Source of the DNA: JBMNKL01 sp050952225
Lineage (GTDB): Bacteria; Bacillota; Clostridia; Acetivibrionales; DTU013
Direction of reading: 5' to 3'
Assembly (NCBI GenBank): GCA_050952225.1
Contig: JBMNKL010000003.1
Location: 620,001 to 684,000 of the forward strand
Length of the DNA stretch: 64,000 nt
A model generated the notes under the pieces. That model had not been told where the DNA came from, ran no database searches, and worked only from the letters and a program-made list of their open reading frames with translations. Positions 44,141 through 51,484 of this stretch are shown piece after piece. The position numbers and the translations under genes were made by a program. Each line of letters begins with the position of its first letter. Within the stretch, counting starts at the first letter, position 1.

Positions 44141-45636
44141 TCCAGGCTTCCTCCTTCCTCAATGGCCCTGAACAGTGCAGCTGCCTTATTGACACATTCC
44201 TCATACTCCATCTCCGGCACGGAATCTGCGACAATACCCGCGCCTGCCTGGACGTACGCTTTTCCGCCTTTGAAAACAACCGTCCTTATGGCGATACAAC
44301 TGTCGAGATTGCCGTCAAAGCCCAGATAGCCTATTGCGCCGCCGTATTGGCACCTTTTAACGCTCTCAAGTTCGTCTATTATCTCCATCGCCCTTTTTTT
44401 TGGCGCACCAGACAACGTACCCGCCGGTATCGCCGACGCCAGCGCGTCAAATGCCCCTATTCCGTCCGTAAGCTCACCGCTTACACTGCTGACAACGTGC
44501 ATGACGTGTGAAAAACGCTCGATTTGCATCAGTGAATCAACCTTTACCGTGCCAAATCTTGATACCTTCCCTATATCGTTTCTTGCCAAATCAACAAGCA
44601 TGATATGCTCGGCCCGTTCTTTCTCATCCGCCAGCAGTTCCTCTTCCAGTTTCTTATCTTCTTCAGCCGTTTTCCCGCGTTTCCTTGTTCCTGCTATAGG
44701 CCGGGTCTCCACTCTTCTTCCCTCCACTTTTACAAGCATCTCGGGAGAAGAGCCCACAATGGAGTACCCGTCGAAATCCAGGTAATACATGTATGGCCCC
44801 GGGTTTATAGCGCGAAGTGCCCTGTAGACATTGAAGGGGCTGCATGCGGTTTCCACGCTGAATCTCTGGGATAGCACAACCTGGAATACATCTCCGTTCT
44901 CAATGTATTCCTTTGCCCTCAATACATTTTCACAGAATTTTCCGCGATTAATATTGGCAGTTATCCTTATGCCCTCCCTGCCGGCCGGAAAAGCGGGCAC
45001 TGCCGTACCGGACAGGGTCCGGGATGCAGCCTTCAGTTCGGTGTAAATTTCCTTTATCCTGTCGATAACGTTATTATATTTCCGCTCAAGATATTTCCGT
45101 TCGTTTTGTCCTGATACATGCAGGTTTACAATTATATGGAGCTTGTGCTTGAAATGATCAAACGCTATAATCTCATCCGCAAACATAAAATGAAGCTCGG
45201 GTATGCCTATGTCATCTGCAGGAATATTTGGCAATTTTTCAAAATATCGCACGGTGTCGTACGACAAAAAGCCTACAGCTCCCCCGGTGAAGCGTGGAAG
45301 TTGCTTTACGGGGGCACCCTTGTAGTTTGCCATCAATTCTTTCATCACTTCAAACGGGTTGTTTTCAACGATTTCTGTTCTGCCGTCCCTGTACTTCAAT
45401 TCGGTAAGTCTCCCCGCGCCTTTTACCATCAGAAAAGGATTTTTACCGATAAACGAGTACCTGCCCCATTTTTCACCGACTTCGGCACTTTCAAGCAGAA
45501 AGCACTCACCATTCCCGCCAAGCTTCTTATATATGCCTATAGGTGTCTCAAGATCGGCATATGTTTCCCATGATACGGGTATGATGTTGTATGTTTCCGA
45601 CAGTTTGTCAACCAGCTTGAAATCAGGATAATACAA
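44137..45636 (-). CDS. trpE: Anthranilate synthase component I
   Basis: 499 residues from TTG 45636, preceded by AGGAGAGGTGG; the frame extends further upstream but only across the attenuator. Makes anthranilate from chorismate and ammonia. The tryptophan feedback site LLES is present (CFLLESAEVG), and the chorismate domain shows RPIAGTRKRG, DLARNDIGKVS, GTLSGAPKKRAMEII and YGGAIGYLG. First gene of trpEGDCF. Expression is probably set by the upstream leader with NAG triplets and a terminator. Confidence 0.96.
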   Translation of the reverse strand: MYYPDFKLVDKLSETYNIIPVSWETYADLETPIGIYKKLGGNGECFLLESAEVGEKWGRYSFIGKNPFLMVKGAGRLTELKYRDGRTEIVENNPFEVMKELMANYKGAPVKQLPRFTGGAVGFLSYDTVRYFEKLPNIPADDIGIPELHFMFADEIIAFDHFKHKLHIIVNLHVSGQNERKYLERKYNNVIDRIKEIYTELKAASRTLSGTAVPAFPAGREGIRITANINRGKFCENVLRAKEYIENGDVFQVVLSQRFSVETACSPFNVYRALRAINPGPYMYYLDFDGYSIVGSSPEMLVKVEGRRVETRPIAGTRKRGKTAEEDKKLEEELLADEKERAEHIMLVDLARNDIGKVSRFGTVKVDSLMQIERFSHVMHVVSSVSGELTDGIGAFDALASAIPAGTLSGAPKKRAMEIIDELESVKRCQYGGAIGYLGFDGNLDSCIAIRTVVFKGGKAYVQAGAGIVADSVPEMEYEECVNKAAALFRAIEEGGSLE

Positions 45637-45690
45637 TACCTGCCACCTCTCCTTTTTGAGAAGCAGTCCGGGAAAAGAAAACAGGATATG

Positions 45691-45714
45691 AAAAAAACCG
45701 GGAAAGATCCCGGT
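45691..45714 (-). terminator. trp leader attenuator (intrinsic terminator)
   Basis: Minus strand ACCGGGA-TCTT-TCCCGGT followed by TTTTTT, about +104 to +127 from the predicted start site and 55 nt before trpE. Terminator within a leader, so a transcription attenuator. Confidence 0.88.
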
Positions 45715-45731
45715 AACCATTAACCAGCGTA

Positions 45732-45780
45732 CCCGTCTCTTCTCCTCTGAAACTGTCCTTTTCTCGTCTCTTCTCTTCTC
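45732..45780 (-). promoter_or_regulatory. TRAP (MtrB)-type binding site: nine NAG triplets in the trp leader
   Basis: Minus strand triplets at 45780-78, 75-73, 70-68, 65-63 (all GAG), 60-58 (AAG), 55-53 and 49-47 (CAG), 44-42 and 39-37 (GAG), then a GGG at 34-32. Spacers are 2,2,2,2,2,3,2,2,2 nt. The run begins about +38 and ends just before the terminator, as in the Bacillus subtilis trp leader. Trp-bound TRAP wrapping this RNA would block a weak antiterminator (GGTA/TACC) and let the terminator form. Confidence 0.7.
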
Positions 45781-45823
45781 TTTTTGCCTTGTAATTGGCT
45801 ATATTTTCTAGCAATTTTATGAA

Positions 45824-45853
45824 ATTATAGCACAGTAAAACAATTGATGTCAA
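45824..45853 (-). promoter_or_regulatory. trp operon promoter
   Basis: Minus strand TTGACA (45848-45853), 18-nt spacer, TATAAT (45824-45829), a near-perfect consensus. The IS30-family element starts 27 bp upstream of the -35 without damaging it. Confidence 0.85.
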
Positions 45854-45864
45854 TTAAAATATTA

Positions 45865-45879
45865 GTGGAGATGCGGGTG
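45865..45879. repeat. Left target-site duplication of the IS30 element
   Basis: gtggagatgcgggtg, identical to 47097-47111 on the other side of the element. Confidence 0.75.
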
Positions 45880-47096
45880 CGTAGATTGCAAGTTTAATTG
45901 CCTTGCATTTTTTAGCAGAACCTTGTTTTAAGCAACCATCACCTTAGCCATCATGTTTGCAGTTTGATAACCAAATATTCTTCCAGGGTAATTATTCATC
46001 CAGCGCTCTATCCTTTGTATTTCTCTATGTGTGAGCTTACCTATGTCTGTCCCTTTTGGAATAAATCGTCGAATAAGTTTATTGGCATTTTCATTCGAAC
46101 CACGCTCCCATGAACTGTAAGGATGAGCATAATACAGCTTGAATCTTTTCTTATCAGGGTCAAGGGCAGATGTCTCCAACACTATACTGTCTAAAAATTC
46201 GGGGCCATTATCTACTGTAATCGTTTTAAAATGCTTCGAAAACTTCTTGCCATACTTCCGTTCCAGCTTATCTAGTTCTCTCTTCACCGAATCCTGGGTC
46301 CTATCAGGCATTTTGCGAATTATCTCCCGTCTCGTACTTCGTTCCGTCAGCACTAACAAGCTCGCCCCCTTTTCTCCTCCTTTACTAACTATACAATCCA
46401 TTTCCCAATGCCCATATTCTTCCCGATCTTCTATATGCGCCGGCCGTTCCTCTATACTTGTTCCCCTTAAGTTTTTCTTAGCTATTCTGACTTTGCGATA
46501 TTCCCTCTTCTTCTTATTACGCTTTATTGGCAGGTCTTTGTTGCTTATATTGGCAAATATCCCTTTGTCAATGTAGTTGTATAACGTTTTTGTGCAGATC
46601 ATTGTTTCAAATTTTAATCCCTTGGCCTTTATTTCTCCTATCACTGCGTCCGGTGAATACTTGTCCTCGATTATCTTTTTTTCTATGTGATTTGCTAATT
46701 TATGATCGTGGCCAATTTTAAGACCCGCTCCTTTATTTGATCCCGCCTCCTCATATCTTCGTTGACCTACATCAGCACAATATTTCACAACATACGTCAG
46801 ATCGCTGTTCATAAGCCTCACGCTCCCACGAGCTATTTCCCGCTCGATAGTGCGTCTATTCCTGCCCAATATTAAGGCTATCTCCTTTGGTTTCTTCCCA
46901 TCCCTTATTAATATTTCGATTTGATACCTTTCTCTCTCATTTAGGTGTTTAAAGCTTCTTTGCTTCGTGGTATTATTAAGTTGACTCATTTCGGACCCTC
47001 CTATGTTTTTGGTTTGGTCACTTAAAACATTATCAGAGGTTCCGACTTGAGTCACTATTTTTTCTTCAGTTTGGGCAATTAATTTTACAACTTACC
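45880..47096 (-). mobile_element. IS30-family insertion sequence (about 1217 bp)
   Basis: Bounded by imperfect terminal inverted repeats: outer 23 bp at the left (cgtagattgcaagtttaatt...) and right (reverse complement ggtaagttgtaaaattaatt...) match at 17 positions. One transposase gene fills it. Flanking 15-bp direct repeats are much longer than the 2-3 bp typical of the family, although long duplications are known for a few members such as IS1630. Inserted between the trp promoter and a palindromic intergenic region ahead of ychF. Confidence 0.85.
45928..46989 (-). CDS. IS30-family transposase
   Basis: About 353 residues from ATG 46989 (AGGAGGG upstream). N-terminal helix-turn-helix (LNERERYQIEILIRDGKKPKEI, LGRNRRTIEREIARG) and a DDE integrase core: Asp in HWEMDCIVS, Asp in TVDNGPEF and Glu in SSWERGSNENANKLIRRF, with the usual spacing. 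Intact and probably active. The coding strand is the same as trp, so transcription from the element could run into the trp region. Confidence 0.95.
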   Translation of the reverse strand: MSQLNNTTKQRSFKHLNERERYQIEILIRDGKKPKEIALILGRNRRTIEREIARGSVRLMNSDLTYVVKYCADVGQRRYEEAGSNKGAGLKIGHDHKLANHIEKKIIEDKYSPDAVIGEIKAKGLKFETMICTKTLYNYIDKGIFANISNKDLPIKRNKKKREYRKVRIAKKNLRGTSIEERPAHIEDREEYGHWEMDCIVSKGGEKGASLLVLTERSTRREIIRKMPDRTQDSVKRELDKLERKYGKKFSKHFKTITVDNGPEFLDSIVLETSALDPDKKRFKLYYAHPYSSWERGSNENANKLIRRFIPKGTDIGKLTHREIQRIERWMNNYPGRIFGYQTANMMAKVMVA

Positions 47097-47111
47097 GTGG
47101 AGATGCGGGTG
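47097..47111. repeat. Right target-site duplication of the IS30 element
   Basis: Second copy of gtggagatgcgggtg; see left copy at 45865-45879. Confidence 0.75.
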
Positions 47112-47126
47112 GGCAAGGTATGGATG

Positions 47127-47256
47127 GCATGGCGCAAATATAGGCATCATTGCGCAGAAACGGTTGCAGGGTGTTTTGGATGAATCTGGCGGATAGGGCG
47201 GCTTGCATGGGGTGCAGGGCAAGCTGTCCTATCCGCCAGATTCATCCGCGCCATGC
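47127..47256. repeat. Large nested palindrome upstream of ychF
   Basis: Perfect 20-bp arms ggatgaatctggcggatagg (47178-47197) and its complement (47228-47247), an inner GCTTGC/GCAAGC stem (47201-47206 with 47219-47224), and an outer GCATGGCGC/GCGCCATGC pair (47127-47135 with 47248-47256). No T-tract follows. Possibly a mobile intergenic repeat or a cruciform/RNA structure in front of ychF. Confidence 0.75.
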
Positions 47257-47347
47257 TCCCATCGGTGTTGCAATGGCTTTTCCAATCATTTATAATTAAC
47301 ACTTGTCGGAATCAAATCAAAAAAGCGACAAGGAAGGTCTGATTGAC

Positions 47348-48442
47348 ATGAAACTTGGCATCGTAGGGCTGCCCAATGTAGGAAAAAGCACTCTTTTCAA
47401 CGCGCTCACAAAAGCAGGAGCCGATGTTGCCAATTACCCGTTTTGCACCATTGACCCCAACGTCGGGATCGTCGCGGTGCCTGATGAAAGGCTTAAAACG
47501 TTGGCTGAAATGTACAACCCCGAAAGGGTTACCCCGGCCACTATTGAATTCGTCGATATCGCAGGCCTTGTAAAAGGCGCCAGCAAAGGCGAAGGGCTCG
47601 GCAACAAGTTCCTCGCTCACATACGCGAAGTCGACGCTATCATACATGTCGTACGCTGCTTCGAAGACAGCAATATAACGCACGTGGAAGGTTCCGTGGA
47701 CCCCGTGCGGGACGTGGAAACGATCAGCCTTGAACTCATATTTGCCGACCTTGAAATGCTCGAAAAAAAAATTGAAAGAACGCAAAAAATGCTGAAGTCC
47801 GGGGATAAAAAATTCCAGGAAGAGCTTGCGCTCTATGAAAGGATAAAAGCGGGGCTTGAAAGCGGTATGCCCGTAAGGGCCATGAATTTCAGCAGCGATG
47901 AAAGCACGCTCGCGAACCAGCTATTCCTGCTGACATCAAAACCGGTGCTTTACGCAGCCAACATCTCTGAAGACGACCTCCATGCAGGCGAATCAAACCC
48001 ACACCTTGACGCTCTTTACAAGATAGCCGAAAAAGAAGGCTCCGAAGTAATGGTAATCTGCGGTAAAATAGAAGAAGAAATTGCCCGGCTGGAAGAAGAT
48101 GATAAAACCATGTTTCTTGAGGAGCTCGGCCTCAAAGAATCAGGGCTTGACAGGCTGATCAAGGCAAGCTACAAGCTGCTTGGCCTCATGAGTTTTTTAA
48201 CGGCGGGTCCTAAGGAAGTCAGGGCATGGACCATGGCGACAGGCACAAAGGCCTCGCAGGCTGCGGGCAAGATACACAGCGACTTTGAGAGAGGCTTTAT
48301 CAGGGCTGAAATCGTGTCATATGACGAGCTGGTAAAATGCGGCTCATACGCTGCGGCGCGGGAAAAAGGCCTCGTCAGGTCTGAGGGCCGGGAATACGTT
48401 ATGCAGGACGGAGATGTGGCGTTTTTCCGCTTTAACGTTTAA
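47348..48442 (+). CDS. ychF: Ribosome-associated P-loop NTPase YchF (Obg family)
   Basis: 364 residues from ATG 47348. N-terminal G domain with GLPNVGKSTLFNAL, the YPFCTIDPNVG switch I, DIAGLVKGASKGEGLGN switch II, a helical insertion, and a C-terminal TGS domain (MSFLTAGPKEVRAW to DGDVAFFRFNV). Binds ATP rather than GTP and associates with ribosomes; linked to translation fidelity and stress. Its stop overlaps the convergent cheW stop within an 11-bp palindrome. Confidence 0.97.
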   Translation: MKLGIVGLPNVGKSTLFNALTKAGADVANYPFCTIDPNVGIVAVPDERLKTLAEMYNPERVTPATIEFVDIAGLVKGASKGEGLGNKFLAHIREVDAIIHVVRCFEDSNITHVEGSVDPVRDVETISLELIFADLEMLEKKIERTQKMLKSGDKKFQEELALYERIKAGLESGMPVRAMNFSSDESTLANQLFLLTSKPVLYAANISEDDLHAGESNPHLDALYKIAEKEGSEVMVICGKIEEEIARLEEDDKTMFLEELGLKESGLDRLIKASYKLLGLMSFLTAGPKEVRAWTMATGTKASQAAGKIHSDFERGFIRAEIVSYDELVKCGSYAAAREKGLVRSEGREYVMQDGDVAFFRFNV

Positions 48443-48878
48443 GCCTTTTAATTTCTTTTTCATTTAAAACATTTTCAAGGTCAATTATGAATATCAGCTT
48501 GTCGTTCTTTTTCCCCACCCTCTTCAGGTAAGCCGACGCACCGGTTTTCTCCACGGCCGGGACCGGATCGACTTCGTCAGCGGCAAACTCGACAATCTCG
48601 GCAACGTCATTTACAATAAAGCCGACATACCTGTCTTCAATCTTGGCAACAAGTATCTTTGTCTTTTTCGTTATCGCGCTCTCGCCCAGGTTGAATCTCT
48701 TTACGAGATCTATTACCGGAAGGGCGGAATCCCTAAAGCTCAGAACGCCTTCAATGAACTTCGGCATCCTTGGCTCTTTCTCGGGTTCCTCGTACCTGAT
48801 AATCTGCAAAACCTGTGAAGCTTCCGCGCCATACGGCTGTCCGTTAAGATCGAATACAAGCACCTGAAGTTCGCTCAT
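48432..48878 (-). CDS. CheW-like chemotaxis coupling protein
   Basis: 148 residues, single CheW domain: LQVLVFDLNGQPYGAEASQV, GVLSFRDSALPVIDLVKRFN and VGFIVNDVAEIVEF. CheW links chemoreceptors to the CheA kinase at the cell pole. It stands alone here, away from other chemotaxis genes. A short Lys/Arg tail ends KEIKRLKR. Confidence 0.93.
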   Translation of the reverse strand: MSELQVLVFDLNGQPYGAEASQVLQIIRYEEPEKEPRMPKFIEGVLSFRDSALPVIDLVKRFNLGESAITKKTKILVAKIEDRYVGFIVNDVAEIVEFAADEVDPVPAVEKTGASAYLKRVGKKNDKLIFIIDLENVLNEKEIKRLKR

Positions 48879-49039
48879 TTAATAACCTCCCTGTTATCGC
48901 TCGGGCACTATAAACATTCCCTGTGCCCCGGGCCACCCGGCGAGGTAAAGACATCCTCTTTCCAAACCAGCATTGGCCCCTCTATAGAAGAAGCATATTC
49001 CTACATGTATATTCGACATTATGTTATAAAAAATCCTTC

Positions 49040-49068
49040 TTGACATTAAAAACTCCGCATGCTACTAT
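49040..49068 (+). promoter_or_regulatory. Promoter of the T-box/aroF unit
   Basis: TTGACA (49040-49045), 17-nt spacer, TACTAT (49063-49068); the leader RNA should start near 49075. Confidence 0.7.
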
Positions 49069-49084
49069 AGAGTAAATTTACCTG

Positions 49085-49342
49085 TGAAAGGCAATGACAA
49101 GGGAAAGTACGCGGAATTTGCCGGTATTAAGCGAGCCGGGGACGGTGAGAGCCCGGTGGAGGCAAGCCGACGAAGTTCCCCTTTGAGCTGCAGGCTGAAA
49201 AGCGAAGTAGGCTGTGCCGGGAATCCGCCGTTAAAAGGATAGACGTATGTCAGTACGTTATTAAAGCGGGCTTTAAGCCAATTTGAGTGGTACCGCGTGG
49301 AGTTTGGCTCTTCGTCTCATAGCAGACGAAGAGCTTTTGTTT
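49085..49342 (+). ncRNA. T-box riboswitch leader, probable Phe (UUC) specifier
   Basis: Stem I elements: AGTA at 49107, AGCGAG and GGTGAGAG in the distal arm, then GAAG-TTC-CCC-TTTGAGC, the position where clostridial T-boxes carry the specifier, giving TTC (49176-49178, Phe). CCGCCGTTA follows, the T-box proper TGGTACCGCG is at 49288-49297, and the terminator GCTCTTCGTCT/AGACGAAGAGC (49307-49317 with 49324-49334) ends in TTTTGTTTT. Uncharged tRNA would pair with the T-box and permit read-through into aroF. The specifier assignment is by alignment with remembered leaders, not by folding. Confidence 0.88.
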
Positions 49343-49358
49343 TGAAGGAGGTATTCAT

Positions 49359-50390
49359 ATGATTGTTGTAATGAGCAAAAACGCGAGTAAACAGGAAATT
49401 TATGATGTGGAACGCAAGCTGGCAGAACTGGGATTCAAGACCCACCCCATTTTCGGCGAAGTAAAAACGGTCATTGGCGCCATTGGCGACAAGCGGCTGC
49501 TAAGCACGCACGCCATCACGTCGATGCCCGGCGTGGAGACGCTGGTCCCTATCATGAAACCGTTCAAACTTGCCAGCAGGGAATTGAAGCATGAACCCAC
49601 AATTGTCGATGTAGATGGTATAAAAATCGGCGGAAAAGAAATCGTAATAATAGCAGGGCCATGCGCCATAGAAAATGAAGAGACATTTATGGAAACTGCA
49701 TATAAAGTGAAGGAGGCAGGTGTTACCGTGCTGAGGGGCGGTGCTTTCAAACCGCGCTCTTCCCCATACTCATTCCAGGGGTTGGAAGAGGACGGTCTGA
49801 AAATCATGGCTAAGGCACGTGAAGCCACCGGTTTAAAGATAGTAACGGAAGTAGTTGATACACGTGATGTCGCCATGATTGCCTCATATGCCGACATAAT
49901 ACAAATTGGCGCCAGGAACATGCAAAACTACAGGCTGCTGCACGAAGCAGGCCTGACCCGCAAGCCGGTGCTTCTTAAAAGAGGCCTGTCGGCTACAATA
50001 GAAGAATGGCTCATGGCCGCGGAGTACATTATGGCAGCCGGAAACCCCAATGTAATACTGTGTGAACGAGGTATACGCACGTATGAAACCTATACCAGGA
50101 ATACAATTGATATGAGCGCGATACCTGTTGTAAAAGAGCTTTCACACTTACCAATAATTGTTGATCCGAGCCATGCGGCCGGCAACTGGAAATACGTAGG
50201 CGCATTATCCAAGGGGGCAATAGCGACAGGTGCGGACGGTTTAATAATAGAGGTTCACGTAGATCCGCCCAATGCCCTGAGCGACGGCCCGCAATCCCTG
50301 CGGCCGGTTAAATTTGCCCAGTTGATGGAGGAGCTGAAGCCCATAGCCGAAGCAACAGGCAGGAGTATTACCACCGCGGGCGGTAAATAA
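49359..50390 (+). CDS. aroF: 3-deoxy-7-phosphoheptulonate (DAHP) synthase, type I-beta
   Basis: 343 residues, GAAGGAGG before the ATG. First enzyme of the shikimate pathway. Residues 1-70 form the ferredoxin-like regulatory domain (VVMSKNASKQEIYDVERKLAE), as in the Thermotoga enzyme, which mediates Tyr/Phe inhibition; the barrel has AGPCAIENEE, LRGGAFKPRSSPYSFQG, QIGARNMQNY, LLKRG, LCERGIRTYE and DPSHAAGNW. It directly follows a T-box leader, so its level follows amino-acid supply. Confidence 0.97.
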   Translation: MIVVMSKNASKQEIYDVERKLAELGFKTHPIFGEVKTVIGAIGDKRLLSTHAITSMPGVETLVPIMKPFKLASRELKHEPTIVDVDGIKIGGKEIVIIAGPCAIENEETFMETAYKVKEAGVTVLRGGAFKPRSSPYSFQGLEEDGLKIMAKAREATGLKIVTEVVDTRDVAMIASYADIIQIGARNMQNYRLLHEAGLTRKPVLLKRGLSATIEEWLMAAEYIMAAGNPNVILCERGIRTYETYTRNTIDMSAIPVVKELSHLPIIVDPSHAAGNWKYVGALSKGAIATGADGLIIEVHVDPPNALSDGPQSLRPVKFAQLMEELKPIAEATGRSITTAGGK

Positions 50391-50401
50391 AGGGTGTGAC
50401 A

Positions 50402-51112
50402 ATGAAAGTACTTGTCATCATACCAGCCTATAATGAGGCGGAAAACCTTGTTTCATTGCTGGACAGGCTGAAAGAAACATGTCCGGGATATGACGCGGTC
50501 GTCGTAAATGATAATTCGACGGACAACACACTACAGGTATGCAAGGAACACGGAGCCGATGTCATAGACCTCCCGGCAAACCTTGGTATAGGCGGTGCCG
50601 TCCAGGCCGGCTACAGGTATGCCCTGCATATGGGTTACGAAGCGGCAGTCCAATTGGACGGGGACGGCCAGCATAACCCGGAATGTATCGACAAGTTGCT
50701 GACCTGTCTCAAAAACGGTTCAAACCTTTGCATAGGCTCAAGGTTTCTTTCAAGTGCGGGTTACAAATCCACCTGGCTGAGGCGTTTCGCGATACGGTAC
50801 TTCAGCGCGCTAATCTATTTTTTTACCGGGTGCCGGGTAACAGACCCGACGTCCGGTTTCAGGGCATGCGACAGAACGGCTGTCAGGCTTTTTGCCGAAG
50901 ATTACCCTGTTGATTATCCCGAGCCTGAATCGATAGTAAATGCCGCCGGGAAAAGGCTTAAGATTACCGAAGAGCCCGTCGTTATGAACAAACGCAAAGA
51001 GGGGAAGTCCACAATTACCGGGATAAAATCCCTTTATTACATGGTAAAGGTCAGCATGGCTATAATCATTTCATCTCTTTACGGGCAGGGATGCAGGGAG
51101 GTAAAACGATGA
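50402..51112 (+). CDS. Family 2 glycosyltransferase (DPM1-like)
   Basis: About 236 residues from ATG 50402 (AAGGG upstream; a GTG at 50396 is too close). GT-A fold: IIPAYNEAENLVSLLDRL, VVVNDNSTDNT, LGIGGAVQAGYRYA, the DxD-type QLDGDGQHNP and IGSRFLSSAGY, with DPTSGFRACDR. Such proteins move a sugar from a nucleotide donor to undecaprenyl or dolichyl phosphate, or to polysaccharide. It has no long membrane tail; its partner DUF2304 membrane protein overlaps it by ATGA. Co-transcribed after aroF, though a functional link is not obvious. Confidence 0.93.
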   Translation: MKVLVIIPAYNEAENLVSLLDRLKETCPGYDAVVVNDNSTDNTLQVCKEHGADVIDLPANLGIGGAVQAGYRYALHMGYEAAVQLDGDGQHNPECIDKLLTCLKNGSNLCIGSRFLSSAGYKSTWLRRFAIRYFSALIYFFTGCRVTDPTSGFRACDRTAVRLFAEDYPVDYPEPESIVNAAGKRLKITEEPVVMNKRKEGKSTITGIKSLYYMVKVSMAIIISSLYGQGCREVKR

Positions 51113-51471
51113 ATAATAAGCTGCAGTTAATCATGATAACAGCATCATTGCTCTTTCTGTGCTACATCTTAATAATGCTTGGAAACAGGAAAATCGAACT
51201 GAAATACATGCTTACCTGGATATTCGCCGGTGCCTGCCTGTTGACGACAGCATTATTTCCGGGCATAGTCAGTTTTGTTTCAAAACTGCTCAATATAGTG
51301 GAACCGGTAAATACGCTTTTCCTCCTGGTCATTTTTTTCATGCTGTTGATTCTTTTTTCATTAACAATTACATTATCAAAAACGGCAGAGCGAACCAAAA
51401 CTCTCACACAAGAAATCGGTATTATCAAATTGCAGCTGGATAAGCTGAAAAACAAGGATAATATAAAATGA
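51109..51471 (+). CDS. DUF2304 membrane protein
   Basis: 120 residues from ATG 51109, overlapping the glycosyltransferase stop (ATGA). Three hydrophobic helices (LIMITASLLFLCYILIML, WIFAGACLLTTALFPGI, NTLFLLVIFFMLLILFSLTI) and a coiled-coil-like C-terminus. DUF2304 genes typically follow family 2 glycosyltransferases and probably anchor them at the membrane. Confidence 0.88.
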   Translation: MNNKLQLIMITASLLFLCYILIMLGNRKIELKYMLTWIFAGACLLTTALFPGIVSFVSKLLNIVEPVNTLFLLVIFFMLLILFSLTITLSKTAERTKTLTQEIGIIKLQLDKLKNKDNIK

Positions 51472-51484
51472 CAGGTATGGGAAA

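Noticed and set aside
45637..45720. N-terminal extension of trpE to 45720
   Set aside because: The added residues are the translation of the attenuator hairpin and T-tract; the TTG at 45636 has a strong ribosome site.
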